Shown: one piece after another, positions 25,035 through 38,151 of the stretch
Position numbering within the stretch: the first letter of the stretch is position 1
How the letters are laid out: each line of letters opens with the position of its first letter
Assembly (NCBI RefSeq): GCF_029227915.1
Contig: NC_079886.1
Coordinates: 4,650,001 to 4,714,000, forward strand
Direction: 5' to 3'
Length of the DNA stretch: 64,000 bases
Origin: Hydractinia symbiolongicarpus
Lineage: Eukaryota; Cnidaria; Hydrozoa; Anthoathecata; Hydractiniidae
The notes under the pieces: generated by a model
The model's database searches: none
Seen by the model: the letters and a program-made list of their open reading frames with translations, nothing else
Told to the model about the DNA's origin: nothing
Made by a program: the position numbers and the translations under genes

Positions 25035-27440
25035 GCCAATTGGACTCCTAGAAATAACATTCTTCCTAATCTGACATGATTGCCGGAACTCAGCGATTAC
25101 ACTGTGCGCTGTGGTAGCGCTTAATTTATACGTTTACATAAATAAATCATTTTTTAATACGGGACCAATCCTAACTGTTTGCGCGCGCTGAAGAAATAGA
25201 GACAGTTTCAAAAGCTACATTTTATTGACTTTCGAACGGTATCAGTCCGTTTGAGTTTCAACGGTTGCGTCACGTCTTCGTACCAACATGTATTTTGCAA
25301 TATTTTTATGATATTACTAGGTTGCATCGCTTTTAACAGTGAACATTGACTGTGGGACATAATTGAACTGATTTTACACTTTGACCTTATGAATTTGATA
25401 AGTGAGACAATTAAACTTCAAGAAGTAACATTCTTCTTAATTTGACATGATTGCTTGAACTCAGCAGTTACACTGGGCGTTGTGGTAGCGCTTCATTTAA
25501 GAATGTAGATAAATAAGTCATTTTTTACTGTGGGAACAATCCTAGGCGTTATCCCGCGCTAAAGAAATAGAAACAGTTTCAGAAAATACATTTCATTCAC
25601 TTTCTAACGGTATCAGTCCGTTTCAGTTACAACGGTTGCGTCACATGTTCGTACCAACATGTATTTAGCGATGTTTTTCTGATACTACTAAGTTCCATCG
25701 CTATTAAAAGTGAAATGATTGACTGTGGGACTTAATTGAACTGACATTGGACTTTCACCTTATAAATGTGATAAATGAGACAATTGGATTCCAAGAAACA
25801 TTATTCTTCCTAATTTGACATGATTGCCGGAACTTAGCGATTACACTGGCCTCTGTGGTAGCGCTTCATTTAAAAATCTAGAAAAATAAGTCATTTTTTA
25901 CTGCGGGACCAATCCTAGCTGTTAGCGCGCGCTGAAGAAATAGAGACAGTTTTAAAAACTACATTTCATTCACTTCCTAACGGTATCAGTTCGTTTGAGT
26001 TTCAACGGTTGGGTCACGTATTCGTACCAACATGTACTTAGCGATATCTTTCTGATATTAATAGGTTGCACCGCTTTTAACAGTGAAACGATTGACTGTT
26101 GGACTTAATTGAACTGATTTTGGACTGTCACCTTACAAATGTGATAAATGAGACAATTGGACTCCAAGAAATAACATTCTTCTTAAATTGGCATGATTGC
26201 CGGAACTGACTGATTACACTGGGTGCTGTGGTAGCGCTTCATTTAAAAATGTAGATAAATAAGTCACTCTGTACTGTGGGACCACTCCTAGCCTTTAGCG
26301 CGCGCTAAAAAAATAGAGACAGTTTCAAAAACTACATTCCATTGACTTTCTAACGGTGTCAGTCCGTTTGAGTTACAACGGTTGGGTCACAAATTCGTAC
26401 CAACATGTATTTAGCGATATTTGTCTGATATTACTAAGTTGCATCGCTTTTAACAGTGAAACAATTGACTGTGGGACTTAATTGAACTGATTTTGCACTT
26501 TAACCTTATGAATGTGATAAATGAGACAATTGAACTTCAAAAAGTAACATTCTTCTTAATTTGACATGACTGCTTGAACTCAGCGATTACACTGGGCGCG
26601 GTGGTAGCGCTTTATTTAAAAATTTAGATCAATAACTCATTTTTTACTGTGGGACCAATGCCAGTCGTTAGCGCGCGTTAAAAAAATAGAGACAGTTTTA
26701 AAAATTACATTCCATTGACTTTCTAACGGTGTCAGTCCGTTTGAGTTACAACGGTGGGGTCACATTTTCGTACCAACATGTATTTGGCGATACTTTTTTG
26801 ATATTACTAGGTTGCACCGCTTTAACAGTGAAACGGTTGACTGTGGGACTTAGTTGAATGACTTTGGACTTTAACTTTGTAAATGTGATAATTGAGACAA
26901 TTGACAAAAACTACATTTCATTGAATTTCTAACGGTATCAGTCCGTTTCAGTTAAAAAGGTTGCGTCACATATTCGTACCAACATGTATTTAGCGATATT
27001 TTTCTGATATTACTAAGTTGCATCGCTTTTAACAGTGAAACGATTGACTGTGGGACTTAATTGAACTGATTTAGGAATTTGACCTTATAAATGTGATAAA
27101 TGAGACAATTGGATTCCAAGAAATAACATTCTTCTTAATTACACAGGATTGTTGGAATTCACCGATTACACTGGGCGCTGTGGTAGCGGTTCATTTAAAA
27201 AATTAGATAAATAAGTCACTCTGTACTGTGGGACCAATCCTAGCCGTTAGCGCGCGCTAAAGAAATAGAGACAGTTTCAAAAACTACATTCCATTGACTT
27301 TCTAACGGTCTCAGTCCGTTTGAGTTACAACGGTTGTGTCACATTTTCGTACCAACATGTATTTAGCGATATTTTTATGAAACTACTAGGTTACATCTCT
27401 TTTAACAGTGAAACGATTGACTGTGGGACTTAACTGAACA
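25035..27440 (+). repeat. Unit E, longer relative of units C and D
   Basis: It begins with the same monomer series as C and D but keeps the 208-bp short monomer (26860-27067) and the GATTTAGGAATTT monomer that C and D lack or have in chimeric form. E is therefore probably closer to the ancestral order. It runs into the trimer array at 27441. Confidence 0.8.
26860..27067 (+). repeat. 208-bp short monomer
   Basis: Same joint. Followed by a GATTTAGGAATTT monomer, as at 4308 and 14555. Confidence 0.92.
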
Positions 27441-28562
27441 GATTTTGGACTGTGACCTTTGATAAATGTGATAAATGAGACAATTGGACTCCAAGAAATA
27501 ACATTCTTCTTAAATTGGCATGATTGCCGGAACTCAGCGATTACACTGGGCGCTGTGGTAGCGCTTCATTTAAAAATGTAGATAACTAAGTTATTTTTTA
27601 CTGTGGGACCATCCTATCCGTTATCGCGCGCTAAAGAAATAGAAACAGTTTCAGAAAATACATTTCATTGACTTTCTAACGGTATCAGTCCGTTTCAGTT
27701 ACAACGGTTGGGTCACGTATTCGTACCAATATGTACTTAGCGATATTTTTCTGATATTACTATGTTGCATCGCTTTTAACAGTGAAACGATTGACTGTGG
27801 GACTTAATTGAACTGATTTTGCACTTTAACTTTATGAATGTGATAAATGAGACAATTGAACTTCAAGAAGTAACATTCTTCTTAATTTGACATGATTGTT
27901 GGAATTCACCGATTACCCTGGACGCTATGGTAGCGGTTCATTTAAAAAGTTAGATAAATAAGTCACTCTGTACTGTGGGACCAATCCTAGCCGTTAGCGC
28001 GCGTTAAAGAAATAGAGACAGTTTCAAAAACTACATTCCATTGACTTTCTAACGGTGTCAGTCCGTTTGAGTGAAAATGGTTGGGTCACATTTTCGTACC
28101 AACATGTATTTAGCGATATTTTTATGAAACTACTAGGTTACATCGCTTTTAACAGTGAAACAATTGACTGTGGGACTTAACTGAACTGATTTTGGACTGT
28201 GACCTTTGATAAATGTGATAAATGAGACAATTGGATTCCAAGAAATAACATTCTTCTTAAATTGGCATGATTGTCGGAACTCAGCGATTACACTGGGCGC
28301 TGTGGTAGCGCTTCATTTAAAAATGTAGATAAATAAGTCATTTTTTACTGTGGGACCAATCCTATCCGTTATCGCGCGCTAAAGAAATAGAAACAGTTTC
28401 AGAAAATACATTTCATTGAATTTCTAACGGTATCAGTCCGTTTCAGTTACAACGGTTGGGTCACGTATTCGTACCAACATGTACTTAGCGATATTTTTCT
28501 GATATTACTATGTTGCATCGCTTTTAACAGTGAAACGATTGACTGTGGGACTTAATTGCACT
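27441..28562 (+). repeat. 1122-bp trimer HOR, copy 0
   Basis: Three monomers: GACCTTTGATAAATG type, GATTTTGCAC type, GACCTTTGATAAATG type. The type with the 2-bp longer CTTTGATAAATG explains why the unit is 1122 and not 1119 bp. An extra monomer at 28563-28935 separates it from copy 1. Confidence 0.87.
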
Positions 28563-28935
28563 GATTTTGCACTTTAACCTTATGAATGTGATAAATGAGA
28601 CAATTGAACTTCAAGAAGTAACATTCTTCTTAATTTGACATGATTGTTGGAATTCACCGATTGCCCTGGACGCTGTGGTAGCGGTTCATTTAAAAAGTTA
28701 GATAAATAAGTCACTCTGTACTGTAGGACCAATCCTAGCCGTTAGCGCGCGTTAAAGAAATAGAGACAGTTTCAAAAACTACATTCCATTGACTTTTTAA
28801 CGGTGTCAGTCCGTTTGAGTGAAAACGGTTGGGTCACATTTTCGTACCAACATGTATTTAGCGATATTTTTATGAAACTACTAGGTTACATCGCTTTTAA
28901 CAGTGAAACGATTGACTGTGGGACTTAACTGAACT
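28563..28935 (+). repeat. Extra monomer between trimer copies
   Basis: A single 373-bp GATTTTGCAC-type monomer. Copy 0 plus this monomer makes a 1495-bp tetramer equivalent to the four-monomer unit seen around 16-25 kb, so the trimer probably arose by losing this monomer. Confidence 0.8.
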
Positions 28936-30057
28936 GATTTTGGACTGTGACCTTTGATAAATGTGATAAATGAGACAATTGGACTCCAAGAAATAACATT
29001 CTTCTTAAATTGGCATGATTGCCGGAACTCAGCGATTACACTGGGCGCTGTGATAGCGCTTCATTTAAAAATGTAGATAACTAAGTCATTTTTTACTGTG
29101 GGACCATCCTATCCGTTATCGCGCGCTAAAGAAATTGAAACAGTTTCAGAAAATACATTTCATTGACTTTCTAACGGTATCAGTCCGTTTCAGTTACAAC
29201 GGTTGGGTCACGTATTCGTACCAATATGTACTTAGCGATATTTTTCTGATATTACTATGTTGCATCGCTTTTAACAGTGAAACGATTGACTGTGGGACTT
29301 AATTGAACTGATTTTGCACTTTAACTTTATGAATGTGATAAATGAGACAATTGAACTTCAAGAAGTAACATTCTTCTTAATTTGACATGATTGTTGGAAT
29401 TCACCGATTACCCTGGACGCTGTGGTAGCGGTTCATTTAAAAAGTTAGATAAATAAGTCACTCTGTACTGTGGGACCAATCCTAGGCGTTAGCGCGCGTT
29501 AAAGAAATAGAGACAGTTTCAAAAACTACATTCCATTGACTTTCTAACGGTGTCAGTCCGTTTGAGTGAAAACGGTTGGGTCACATTTTCGTACCAACAT
29601 GTATTTAGCGATATTTTTATGAAACTACTAGGTTACATCGCTTTTAACAGTGAAACGATTGACTGTGGGACTTAACTGAACTGATTTTGGACTGTGACCT
29701 TTGATAAATGTGATAAATGAGACAATTGGACTCCAAGAAATAACATTCTTCTTAAATTGGCATGATTGTCGGAACTCAGCGATTACACTGGGCGCTGTGG
29801 TAGCGCTTCATTTAAAAATGTAGATAAATAAGTCATTTTTTACTGTGGGACCAATCCTATCCGTTATCGCGCGCTAAAGAAATAGAAACAGTTTCAGAAA
29901 ATACATTTCATTGAATTTCTAACGGTATCAGTCCGTTTCAGTTACAACGGTTGGGTCACGTATTCGTACCAACATGTACTTAGCGATATTTTTCTGATAT
30001 TACTATGTTGCATCGCTTTTAACAGTGAAACGATTGACTGTGGGACTTAACTGAACT
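28936..30057 (+). repeat. 1122-bp trimer HOR, copy 1
   Basis: Offset from copy 2 is exactly 1122 bp, for example CTGTGATAGCG near 29049 and 30171. Only one difference was noticed (CATTGAC against CAGTGAC near 30285), so the duplication is very recent or recently homogenised. GTGATAGCG replaces GTGGTAGCG in both copies, a private marker. Confidence 0.92.
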
Positions 30058-31179
30058 GATTTTGGACTGTGACCTTTGATAAATGTGATAAATGAGACAA
30101 TTGGACTCCAAGAAATAACATTCTTCTTAAATTGGCATGATTGCCGGAACTCAGCGATTACACTGGGCGCTGTGATAGCGCTTCATTTAAAAATGTAGAT
30201 AACTAAGTCATTTTTTACTGTGGGACCATCCTATCCGTTATCGCGCGCTAAAGAAATTGAAACAGTTTCAGAAAATACATTTCAGTGACTTTCTAACGGT
30301 ATCAGTCCGTTTCAGTTACAACGGTTGGGTCACGTATTCGTACCAATATGTACTTAGCGATATTTTTCTGATATTACTATGTTGCATCGCTTTTAACAGT
30401 GAAACGATTGACTGTGGGACTTAATTGAACTGATTTTGCACTTTAACTTTATGAATGTGATAAATGAGACAATTGAACTTCAAGAAGTAACATTCTTCTT
30501 AATTTGACATGATTGTTGGAATTCACCGATTACCCTGGACGCTGTGGTAGCGGTTCATTTAAAAAGTTAGATAAATAAGTCACTCTGTACTGTGGGACCA
30601 ATCCTAGGCGTTAGCGCGCGTTAAAGAAATAGAGACAGTTTCAAAAACTACATTCCATTGACTTTCTAACGGTGTCAGTCCGTTTGAGTGAAAACGGTTG
30701 GGTCACATTTTCGTACCAACATGTATTTAGCGATATTTTTATGAAACTACTAGGTTACATCGCTTTTAACAGTGAAACGATTGACTGTGGGACTTAACTG
30801 AACTGATTTTGGACTGTGACCTTTGATAAATGTGATAAATGAGACAATTGGACTCCAAGAAATAACATTCTTCTTAAATTGGCATGATTGTCGGAACTCA
30901 GCGATTACACTGGGCGCTGTGGTAGCGCTTCATTTAAAAATGTAGATAAATAAGTCATTTTTTACTGTGGGACCAATCCTATCCGTTATCGCGCGCTAAA
31001 GAAATAGAAACAGTTTCAGAAAATACATTTCATTGAATTTCTAACGGTATCAGTCCGTTTCAGTTACAACGGTTGGGTCACGTATTCGTACCAACATGTA
31101 CTTAGCGATATTTTTCTGATATTACTATGTTGCATCGCTTTTAACAGTGAAACGATTGACTGTGGGACTTAATTGAACT
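30058..31179 (+). repeat. 1122-bp trimer HOR, copy 2
   Basis: Tandem copy of 28936-30057. After 31179 the sequence continues with TTAATTGAACTGATTTTGC in place of TTAACTGAACTGATTTTGG, ending the HOR. Confidence 0.92.
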
Positions 31180-34100
31180 GATTTTGCACTTTAACCTTAT
31201 GAATGTGATAAATGAGACAATTGAACTTCAAGAAGTAACATTCTTCTTAATTTGACATGATAGTTGGAATTCACCGATTGCCCTGGACGCTGTGGTAGCG
31301 GTTCATTTAAAAAGTTAGATAAATAAGTCACTCTGTACTGTGGGACCAATCCTAGCCGTTAGCGCGCGTTAAAGAATAGAGACAGTTTCAAAAACTACAT
31401 TCCATTGACTTTCTAACGGTGTCAGTCCGTTTGAGTGAAAACGGTTGGGTCACATTTTCGTACCAACATGTATTTAGCGATATTTTTCAGAAACTACTAG
31501 GTTACATTGCTTTTAACAGTGAAACGATTGACTGTGGGACTTAACTGAACTGATTTTGGACTGTGACCTTATAAATGCGATAAATGAGACAATTGGACTC
31601 CAAGAAATAACATTCTTCCTAAATTGGCATGATTGCCGAAACTCAGCGATTACACTGGGTGCTGTGGTAGCGCTTCATTTAAAAATGTAGATAAATAAGT
31701 CATTTTTTACTGTGGCACCAATCCCAGCCGTTATCGCACCCTGAAGAAATAGAGACAGTTTCAGAATCTGCATTTCATTGACTTTCCAACGGTATCAGTT
31801 CGTTTCAGTTACAACGGTTGCGTCACATATTCGTACCAACATGTATTTAGCGATATTTTTCTGATGCTACTAAGTTGCATCGCTTTTAACAGTGAAACAA
31901 TTGACTGTGGGACTTAATTGAACTGATTTTGCACTTTAACCTTATGAATGTGATAAATGAGACAATTGAACTTCAAGAAGTAACATTCTTCTTAAATTGA
32001 CATGATTGCCGGAACTCAACGATTACACTGGGTGCTGTGGTAGCGCTTCATTTAAAAATGTAGATAAGTAAGTCGTTTTTTACTGTGGCACAAATCTCAG
32101 CCATTATCGCACCCTGAAAAAAGAGAGACAGTTTTAAAAACTACATTTCATTGCCTTTCCAACGGTATCAGTCCGTTTCTGTTATAACAGTTGCGTCACA
32201 AATTCGTACCAACATGTATTTAGCGATATTTGTCTGATATTACTAAGTTGCATCGCTTTTAACAGTGAAACAATTGACTGTGGGACTTAATTGAACTGAT
32301 TTTGCACTTTAACTTTATGAATGTGATAAATGAGACAATTGAACTTCAAGAAGTAACATTCTTCTTAATTTGACATGACTGCTTGAACTCAGCGATTACA
32401 CTGGGCGCTGTGGTAGCGCTTTATTTAAAAATTTAGATAAATAACTCATTTTTTACTGTGGGACCAATGCCAGTCGTTAGCGCGAGGTAAAGAAATAGAG
32501 ACAGTTTCGAAAACTACATTCCATTGACTTTCTAACGGTGTCAGTCCGTTTGAGTTACAACGGTGGGGTCACATTTTCGTACCAACATGTATTTAGCGAT
32601 ACTTTTTTGATATTACTAGGTTGCATCGCTTTTAACAGTGAAACGATTGACTGTGGGACTTAATTGAACTGATTTAGGAATTTGACCTTATAAATGTGAT
32701 AAATGAGACAATTGGATTCCAAGAAATAACATTCTTCTTAATTACACATGATTGTTGTAATTCACCGATTACACTGGGCGCTGTGGTAGCGGTTCATTTA
32801 AAAAGTTAGATAAATAAGTCACTCTGTACTGTGGGACCAATCCTAGCCGTTAGCGCGCGCTAAAGAAATAGAGACAATTTCAAAAACTACATTCCATTGA
32901 CTTTCCAACGGTGTCAGTCCGTTTGAGTTACAACGTTTGTGTCACATTTTCGTACCAACATGTATTTAGCGATATTTTTCTGAAACTACTAGGTTACATT
33001 GCTTTTAACAGTGAAACGATTGACTGTGGGACTTAACTGAACTGATTTTGGACTCTGACCTTATAAATGCGATTAATGAGACAATTGGACTCCAAGAAAT
33101 AACATTCTTCTTAAATTGGCATGACTGCCGAAACTCAGCGATCACACTGGGTACTGTGGTAGCGCTTCATTTAAAATTGTAGATAAATAAGTCATTTTTT
33201 ACTGTGGCACCAATCCCAGCCGTTATCGCACCCGGAAGAAATAGAGACAGCTTCAGAAACTACATTTCCTTGACTTTCCAACGGTATCAGTTAGTTTCAG
33301 TTACAACGGTTGCGTCACATATTCGTACCAACATGTATTTAGCGATATGTTTCTGATACTACTAAGTTGCATCGCTTTTAACAGTGAAACAATTGACTGT
33401 GGGACTTAATTGAACTGATTTTGCACTTAAACCTTATGAATGTGATAAATGAGTAAATTGAACTTCAAGAAGTAACATTCTTCTTAACTTGACATGATTG
33501 CCGGAACTCACCGATTACGCTGGGCGCTGTGGTAGCGCTTCATTTAAAAATGTAGATAAATAAGTCGTTTTTTACTGTGGCACCAATCCCAGCCGTTATC
33601 GCACCCTGAAGAAAGAGAGACAGTTTTAAAAACTACATTTCATTGCCTTTCCAACGGTGTCAGTCCGTTTCTGTTACAACAGTTGCGTCACAAATTCGCA
33701 CCAACATGTATTTAGCGATATTTGTCTGATATTACTAAGTTGCATCGCTTTTAACAGTGAAACAATTGACTGTGGGACTTAATTGAACTGATTTTGCACT
33801 TTAACCTTATGAATGTGATAAATGAGACAATTGAACTTCAAGAAGTAACATTCTTCTTAATTTGACATGACTGCTTGATCTCAGCGATTACGCTGGGCGC
33901 GGTGGTAGCGCTTTATTTAAAAACTTAGATAAATAACTCATTTTTTACTGTGGGACCAATGCCAGTTGTTAGCGCGCGCTAAAGAAATAGAGACAGTTTC
34001 AAAAACTACATTCCATTGACTTTCTAACGGTGTCAGTCCGTTTGAGTTACAACGGTTGGGTCACATTTTCGTACCAACATGTATTTAGCGATACTTTTTT

Positions 34101-36231
34101 GATATTACTAGGTTGCATTGCTTTTAACAGTGAAACGATTGACTGTGGGACTTAACTGAACTGATTTTGGACTGTGACCTTATAAATGCGATAAATGAGA
34201 CAATTGGACTCCAAGAAATAACATTCTTCTTAAATTGGCATGATTGCTGAAACTCAGCGATTACACTGGGTGCTGTGGTAGCGTTTCATTTAAAAATGTA
34301 GATAAATAAGTCATTTTTTACTGTGGGACCAATCCCAGCCGTTATCGCACCCTGAAGAAATAGAGACAGTTTCAGAATCTGCATTTCATTGACTTTCCAA
34401 CGGTATCAGTCCGTATGAGTTACAACGGTTGCGTCACATATTCGTACCAATATGTATTTAGCGATATTTTTCTGATACTACTAAGTTGCATCGCTTTTAA
34501 CAGTGAAACAATTGACTGTGGGACTTAATTGAACTGATTTTGCACTTTAACCTTATGAATGTGATAAATGAGACAATTGAACTTCAAGAAGTAACATTCT
34601 TCTTAACTTGACATGATTGCCGGAACTCACCGATTACACTGGGCGCTGTGATAGCGCTTCATTTAAAAATGTAGATAAATAAGTCATTTTTTACTGTGGC
34701 ACCAATCCCAGCCGTTATCGCACCCTGAAGAAATAGAGACAGTTTCAGAATCTGCATTTCATTGACTTTCCAACGGTATCAGTCCGTTTCTGTTATAACA
34801 GTTGCGTCTCAAATTCGTACCAACATGTGTTTACCGAAATTTGTCTGATATTACTAAGTTGCATCACTTTTAACAGTGAAACAATTGACTGTGGGACTTA
34901 ATTGAACTGATTTTGCGCTTTAACTTTATGAATGTGATAAATGAGACAATTGAACTTCAAGAAGTAACATTCTTCTTAATTTGACATGACTGCTTGAACT
35001 CACCGATTACACTGGGTGCTGTGGTAGCGCTTCATTTAAAAATGTAGATAAATAAGTCATTTTTTACTGTGGCACCAATCCAAGCCGTTATCGCAACCTG
35101 AAGAAATAGAGACAGTTTTAAAAACTACATTTCATTGACTTTCCAACGGTATCAGTCCGTTTCTGTTACAACGGTTGCGTCACAAATTCGTACCAACATG
35201 TATTTAGCGATATTGGTCTGATATTACTAATTTGCATCGCTTTTAACAGTGAAACAATTGACTGTGGGACTTAATTGAACTGATTTTGCACTTTAACCTT
35301 ATGAATGTGATAAATGAGACAATTGAACTTCAAGAAGTAACATTCTTCTTAATTTGACATGACTGCTTGAACTCACCGATTACACTGGGCGCTGTGGTAG
35401 CGCTTTATTTAAAAATTTAGATAAGTGACTCATTTTTTACTGTGGGACCAATGCCAGTCGTTAGCGCGCGCTAAAGTAATAGAGACAGTTTCAAAAACTA
35501 CATTCCATTGACTATCTAACGGCGTCAGTCGTTTGAGTTACAACGATGGGGTCGCATTTTCGTACCAACATGTATTTAGCGATACTTTTTGATATTACTA
35601 GGTTGCATCGCTTTAACAGTGAAACGATTGACTGTGGGACTTCATTGAATGATTTTCGACTTTAACTTTGTAAATGAGATAATTCAGACAATTGACAAAA
35701 ACTACATTTCATTGACTTTCTAACGGTATCAGTCCGTTTCAGTTAAAAAGGTTACGTCACATATTCGTACCAACATGTATTTAGCGATATTTTTATGATA
35801 ATACTAAGTTGCATCGCTTTTAACAGTGAAACGACTGACTGTGTGACTTAATTGAACTGATTTAGGATTTTGACCTTATAAATGTGATAAATGAGACAAT
35901 TGGATTCCAAGAATTAACATTCTTCTTAATTTCACATGATTGTTGGAATTCACCAATTACACTGGGCGCTGTGGTAGCGGTTCATTTAAAAAGTTAGATA
36001 AATAAGTCATTTTTTACTGTGGGACCAATCCTAGCCGTTAGCGGGCGTTGAAGAAATTAAGACATTTTCAAAAACTACATTTCATTGACTTTCTAGCGGT
36101 ATCAACCCGTTAGAGTTAGAACGGCCGCGTCACATATTAGTACCAACATGTATTTAGCGATATTTTTCTGATAGAACTAAGTTGCATCGCTTTTAACAGT
36201 GAAACGACTGACTGTGAGACTTAATTGAACT
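31180..36231 (+). repeat. Diverged monomer region without clear HOR
   Basis: About 13 full monomers and one short monomer (35651-35858). Neighbours differ at many positions. Several monomers have TTATCGCACCCTGAAGAAA where others have TTAGCGCGCGCTAAAGAAA, so the GC palindrome is lost in this lineage. I saw no tandem duplication of more than one monomer here, which suggests an older, less homogenised segment. Confidence 0.8.
35651..35858 (+). repeat. 208-bp short monomer
   Basis: Same joint with local variants GAGATAATTCAGACAATTG. Confidence 0.92.
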
Positions 36232-36495
36232 GATTTAGGATTTTGCCTTATAAATGTGATAAATGAGACAATTGGATTTCAAGAATTAACATTCTTCTTA
36301 ATTTCACATGATTTTTGGAATTGACCGATTACAACGGGCACTGTGGTATTAACTTTCTAGTGGTATCAGTCCGTTTCAGTTACAACGGTTGCGTCACATA
36401 TTCGTACCAACATGTATTTAGCGATGTTTTTCTGATACTACTAAGTTCCATCGCTATTAAAAGTGCAATGATTGACTGTGGGACTTAATTGAACT
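36232..36495 (+). repeat. 264-bp deletion monomer
   Basis: About 109 bp are missing. The CACTGTGGTA of the hairpin region joins TTAACTTTCTAGTGGTATCAG, which removes the AGCGC hairpin arm, the T tract, the first ACTGTGGGAC and the GC palindrome. Confidence 0.92.
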
Positions 36496-37239
36496 GATAT
36501 TGGACTTTCACCTTATAAATGTGATAAATGAGACAATTGGATTCCAAGAAACAACATTCTTCTTAAGTTGGCATGATTGCCGGAACTCAGCGATTAAACT
36601 GGGCGCTGTGGTAGCGCTTCATTTAAAAATGTAGATAAATAAATCATTTTTTACTGTGGGACAAATCCTATCCGTTATCCCGCGCTGAAGAATTAGAGAC
36701 AGTTTCAGAAACTGCATTTCATTGACTTTCTAACGGTATCAGTCCGTTTCAATTACAACGGTTGCGTCACATATTCGTACCAACATGTATTTAGCGATAT
36801 TTTTCTGGTACTACTAAGTTGCATCGCTACTAACAGTGAAATAATTGACTGTCGGACTTAATTGAACTGATTTCGGACTTTCAGCTGATAAATGTGATAA
36901 ATGAGACAATTGGATTCCAAGAAATAACATTCTTCTTAATTTGACATGATTGCCGGAACTCAGCGATTACACTGGGCGCTGTGGTAGCGCTTCATTTAAA
37001 AATTTAGATAAATAAGTCATTTCTTACAGCGGTACCAATGCTAGCTGTTAGCTCGCGCTGAAGAAATAGAGACAGTTTAAAAAACTACATTTCATTGACT
37101 GCCTAACGGTATCAGTCCGTTTGAGTTTCAACGGTTGGGTCATGTATTCGTACCAACATGTATTTAGCAATATTTTTTTGATATTACTAAGTTGCATCGT
37201 TTTAACAGTGAAACGGTTGTCTGTGGGACTTAATTGAAT

Positions 37240-37447
37240 GATTTTGGACGTTAACTTTGTAAATGTGATAATTGAGACAATTGACAAAAACTACATTTCA
37301 TTGACTTTCTAACGGTATCAGTCCGTTTCAGTTAAAAATGTTGCGTCACATATTCTCACCAACATGTATTTAGCGATATTTTTATGATAATACTAAGTTG
37401 CATCGCTTTTAACAGTGAAACGACTGACTGTGTGACTTAATTGAACT
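37240..37447 (+). repeat. 208-bp short monomer
   Basis: Same joint. GGACGTTAAC variant typical of the pentamer HOR. Confidence 0.92.
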
Positions 37448-37820
37448 GATTTAGGATTTTGACCTTATAAATGTGATAAATGAGACAATTGGATTCCAAG
37501 AAATAACATTCTTCTTAATTACACATGATTGTTGTAATTCACCGATTACACTGGGCGCTGTGGTAGCGGTTCATTTAAAAAGTTAGATAAATAAGTCATT
37601 TTTTACTGTGGGACCAATCCTAGCCGTTAGCGCGCGTTGAAGAAATTAAGACATTTTCAAAAACTACATTTCATTGACTTTCTAGCGGTATGAACCCGTT
37701 AGTGTTAGAACGGCCGCGTCACATATTAGTACCAACATGTATTTAGCGATATTTTTCTGATAGAACTAAGTTGCATCGCTTTTAACAGTGAAATGGTTGA
37801 CTGTCGGACTTAATTGAACT

Positions 37821-38085
37821 GATTTCGGACTTTCAGCTGATAAATGTGATAAATGAGACAATTGGATTCCAAGAAATAACATTCTTCTTAATTTCACATG
37901 ATTGTTGGAATTGACCGATTACAACGGGCGCTGTGGTATTAACTTTCTAGTGGTATCAGTCCGTTTCAGTTACAACGGTTGCGTCACATATTCGTACCAA
38001 CATGTATTTAGCGATGTTTTTCTGATACTACTAAGTTCCATCGCTATTAACAGTGCAATGATTGACTGTGGGACTTAATTGAACT
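37821..38085 (+). repeat. 265-bp deletion monomer
   Basis: Same GTGGTATTAACTTTCTAG joint, but with a GATTTCGGACTTTCAGCTG start. The left part of the 264-bp class has been exchanged here. Confidence 0.92.
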
Positions 38086-38151
38086 GATATTGGACTTTCA
38101 CCTTATAAATGTGATAAATGAGACAATTGGATTCCAAGGAACAACATTCTT
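37821..38151 (+). repeat. 265-bp monomer and start of the following monomer
   Basis: A 264/265-class monomer (37821-38085) and the first part of a GATATTGGAC monomer. The sequence then enters the 950-bp duplication. Confidence 0.75.

Larger units (their letters stand above)
36232..37820 (+). repeat. 1590-bp pentamer HOR (left location)
   Basis: Order: 264-bp monomer (36232), GATATTGGAC monomer (36496), GATTTCGGACTTTCAGCTG monomer (about 36869), 208-bp monomer (37240), GATTTAGGATTTTGACC monomer (37448). The sum is about 1590 bp, and the next 264-class monomer starts at 37821. The same order recurs at 46937-48525. Confidence 0.85.

Noticed and set aside
37048-37287. Minus-strand open frame of 79 codons, with close relatives at 41865-42104, 46164-46403, 47753-47992 and 50664-50903
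   Set aside because: It recurs because the same full-plus-207-bp monomer junction recurs in the HOR. Amino-acid differences follow ordinary monomer variants, there is no known domain, and the frame runs from a monomer across the deletion joint. A conserved satellite junction explains it without a gene.
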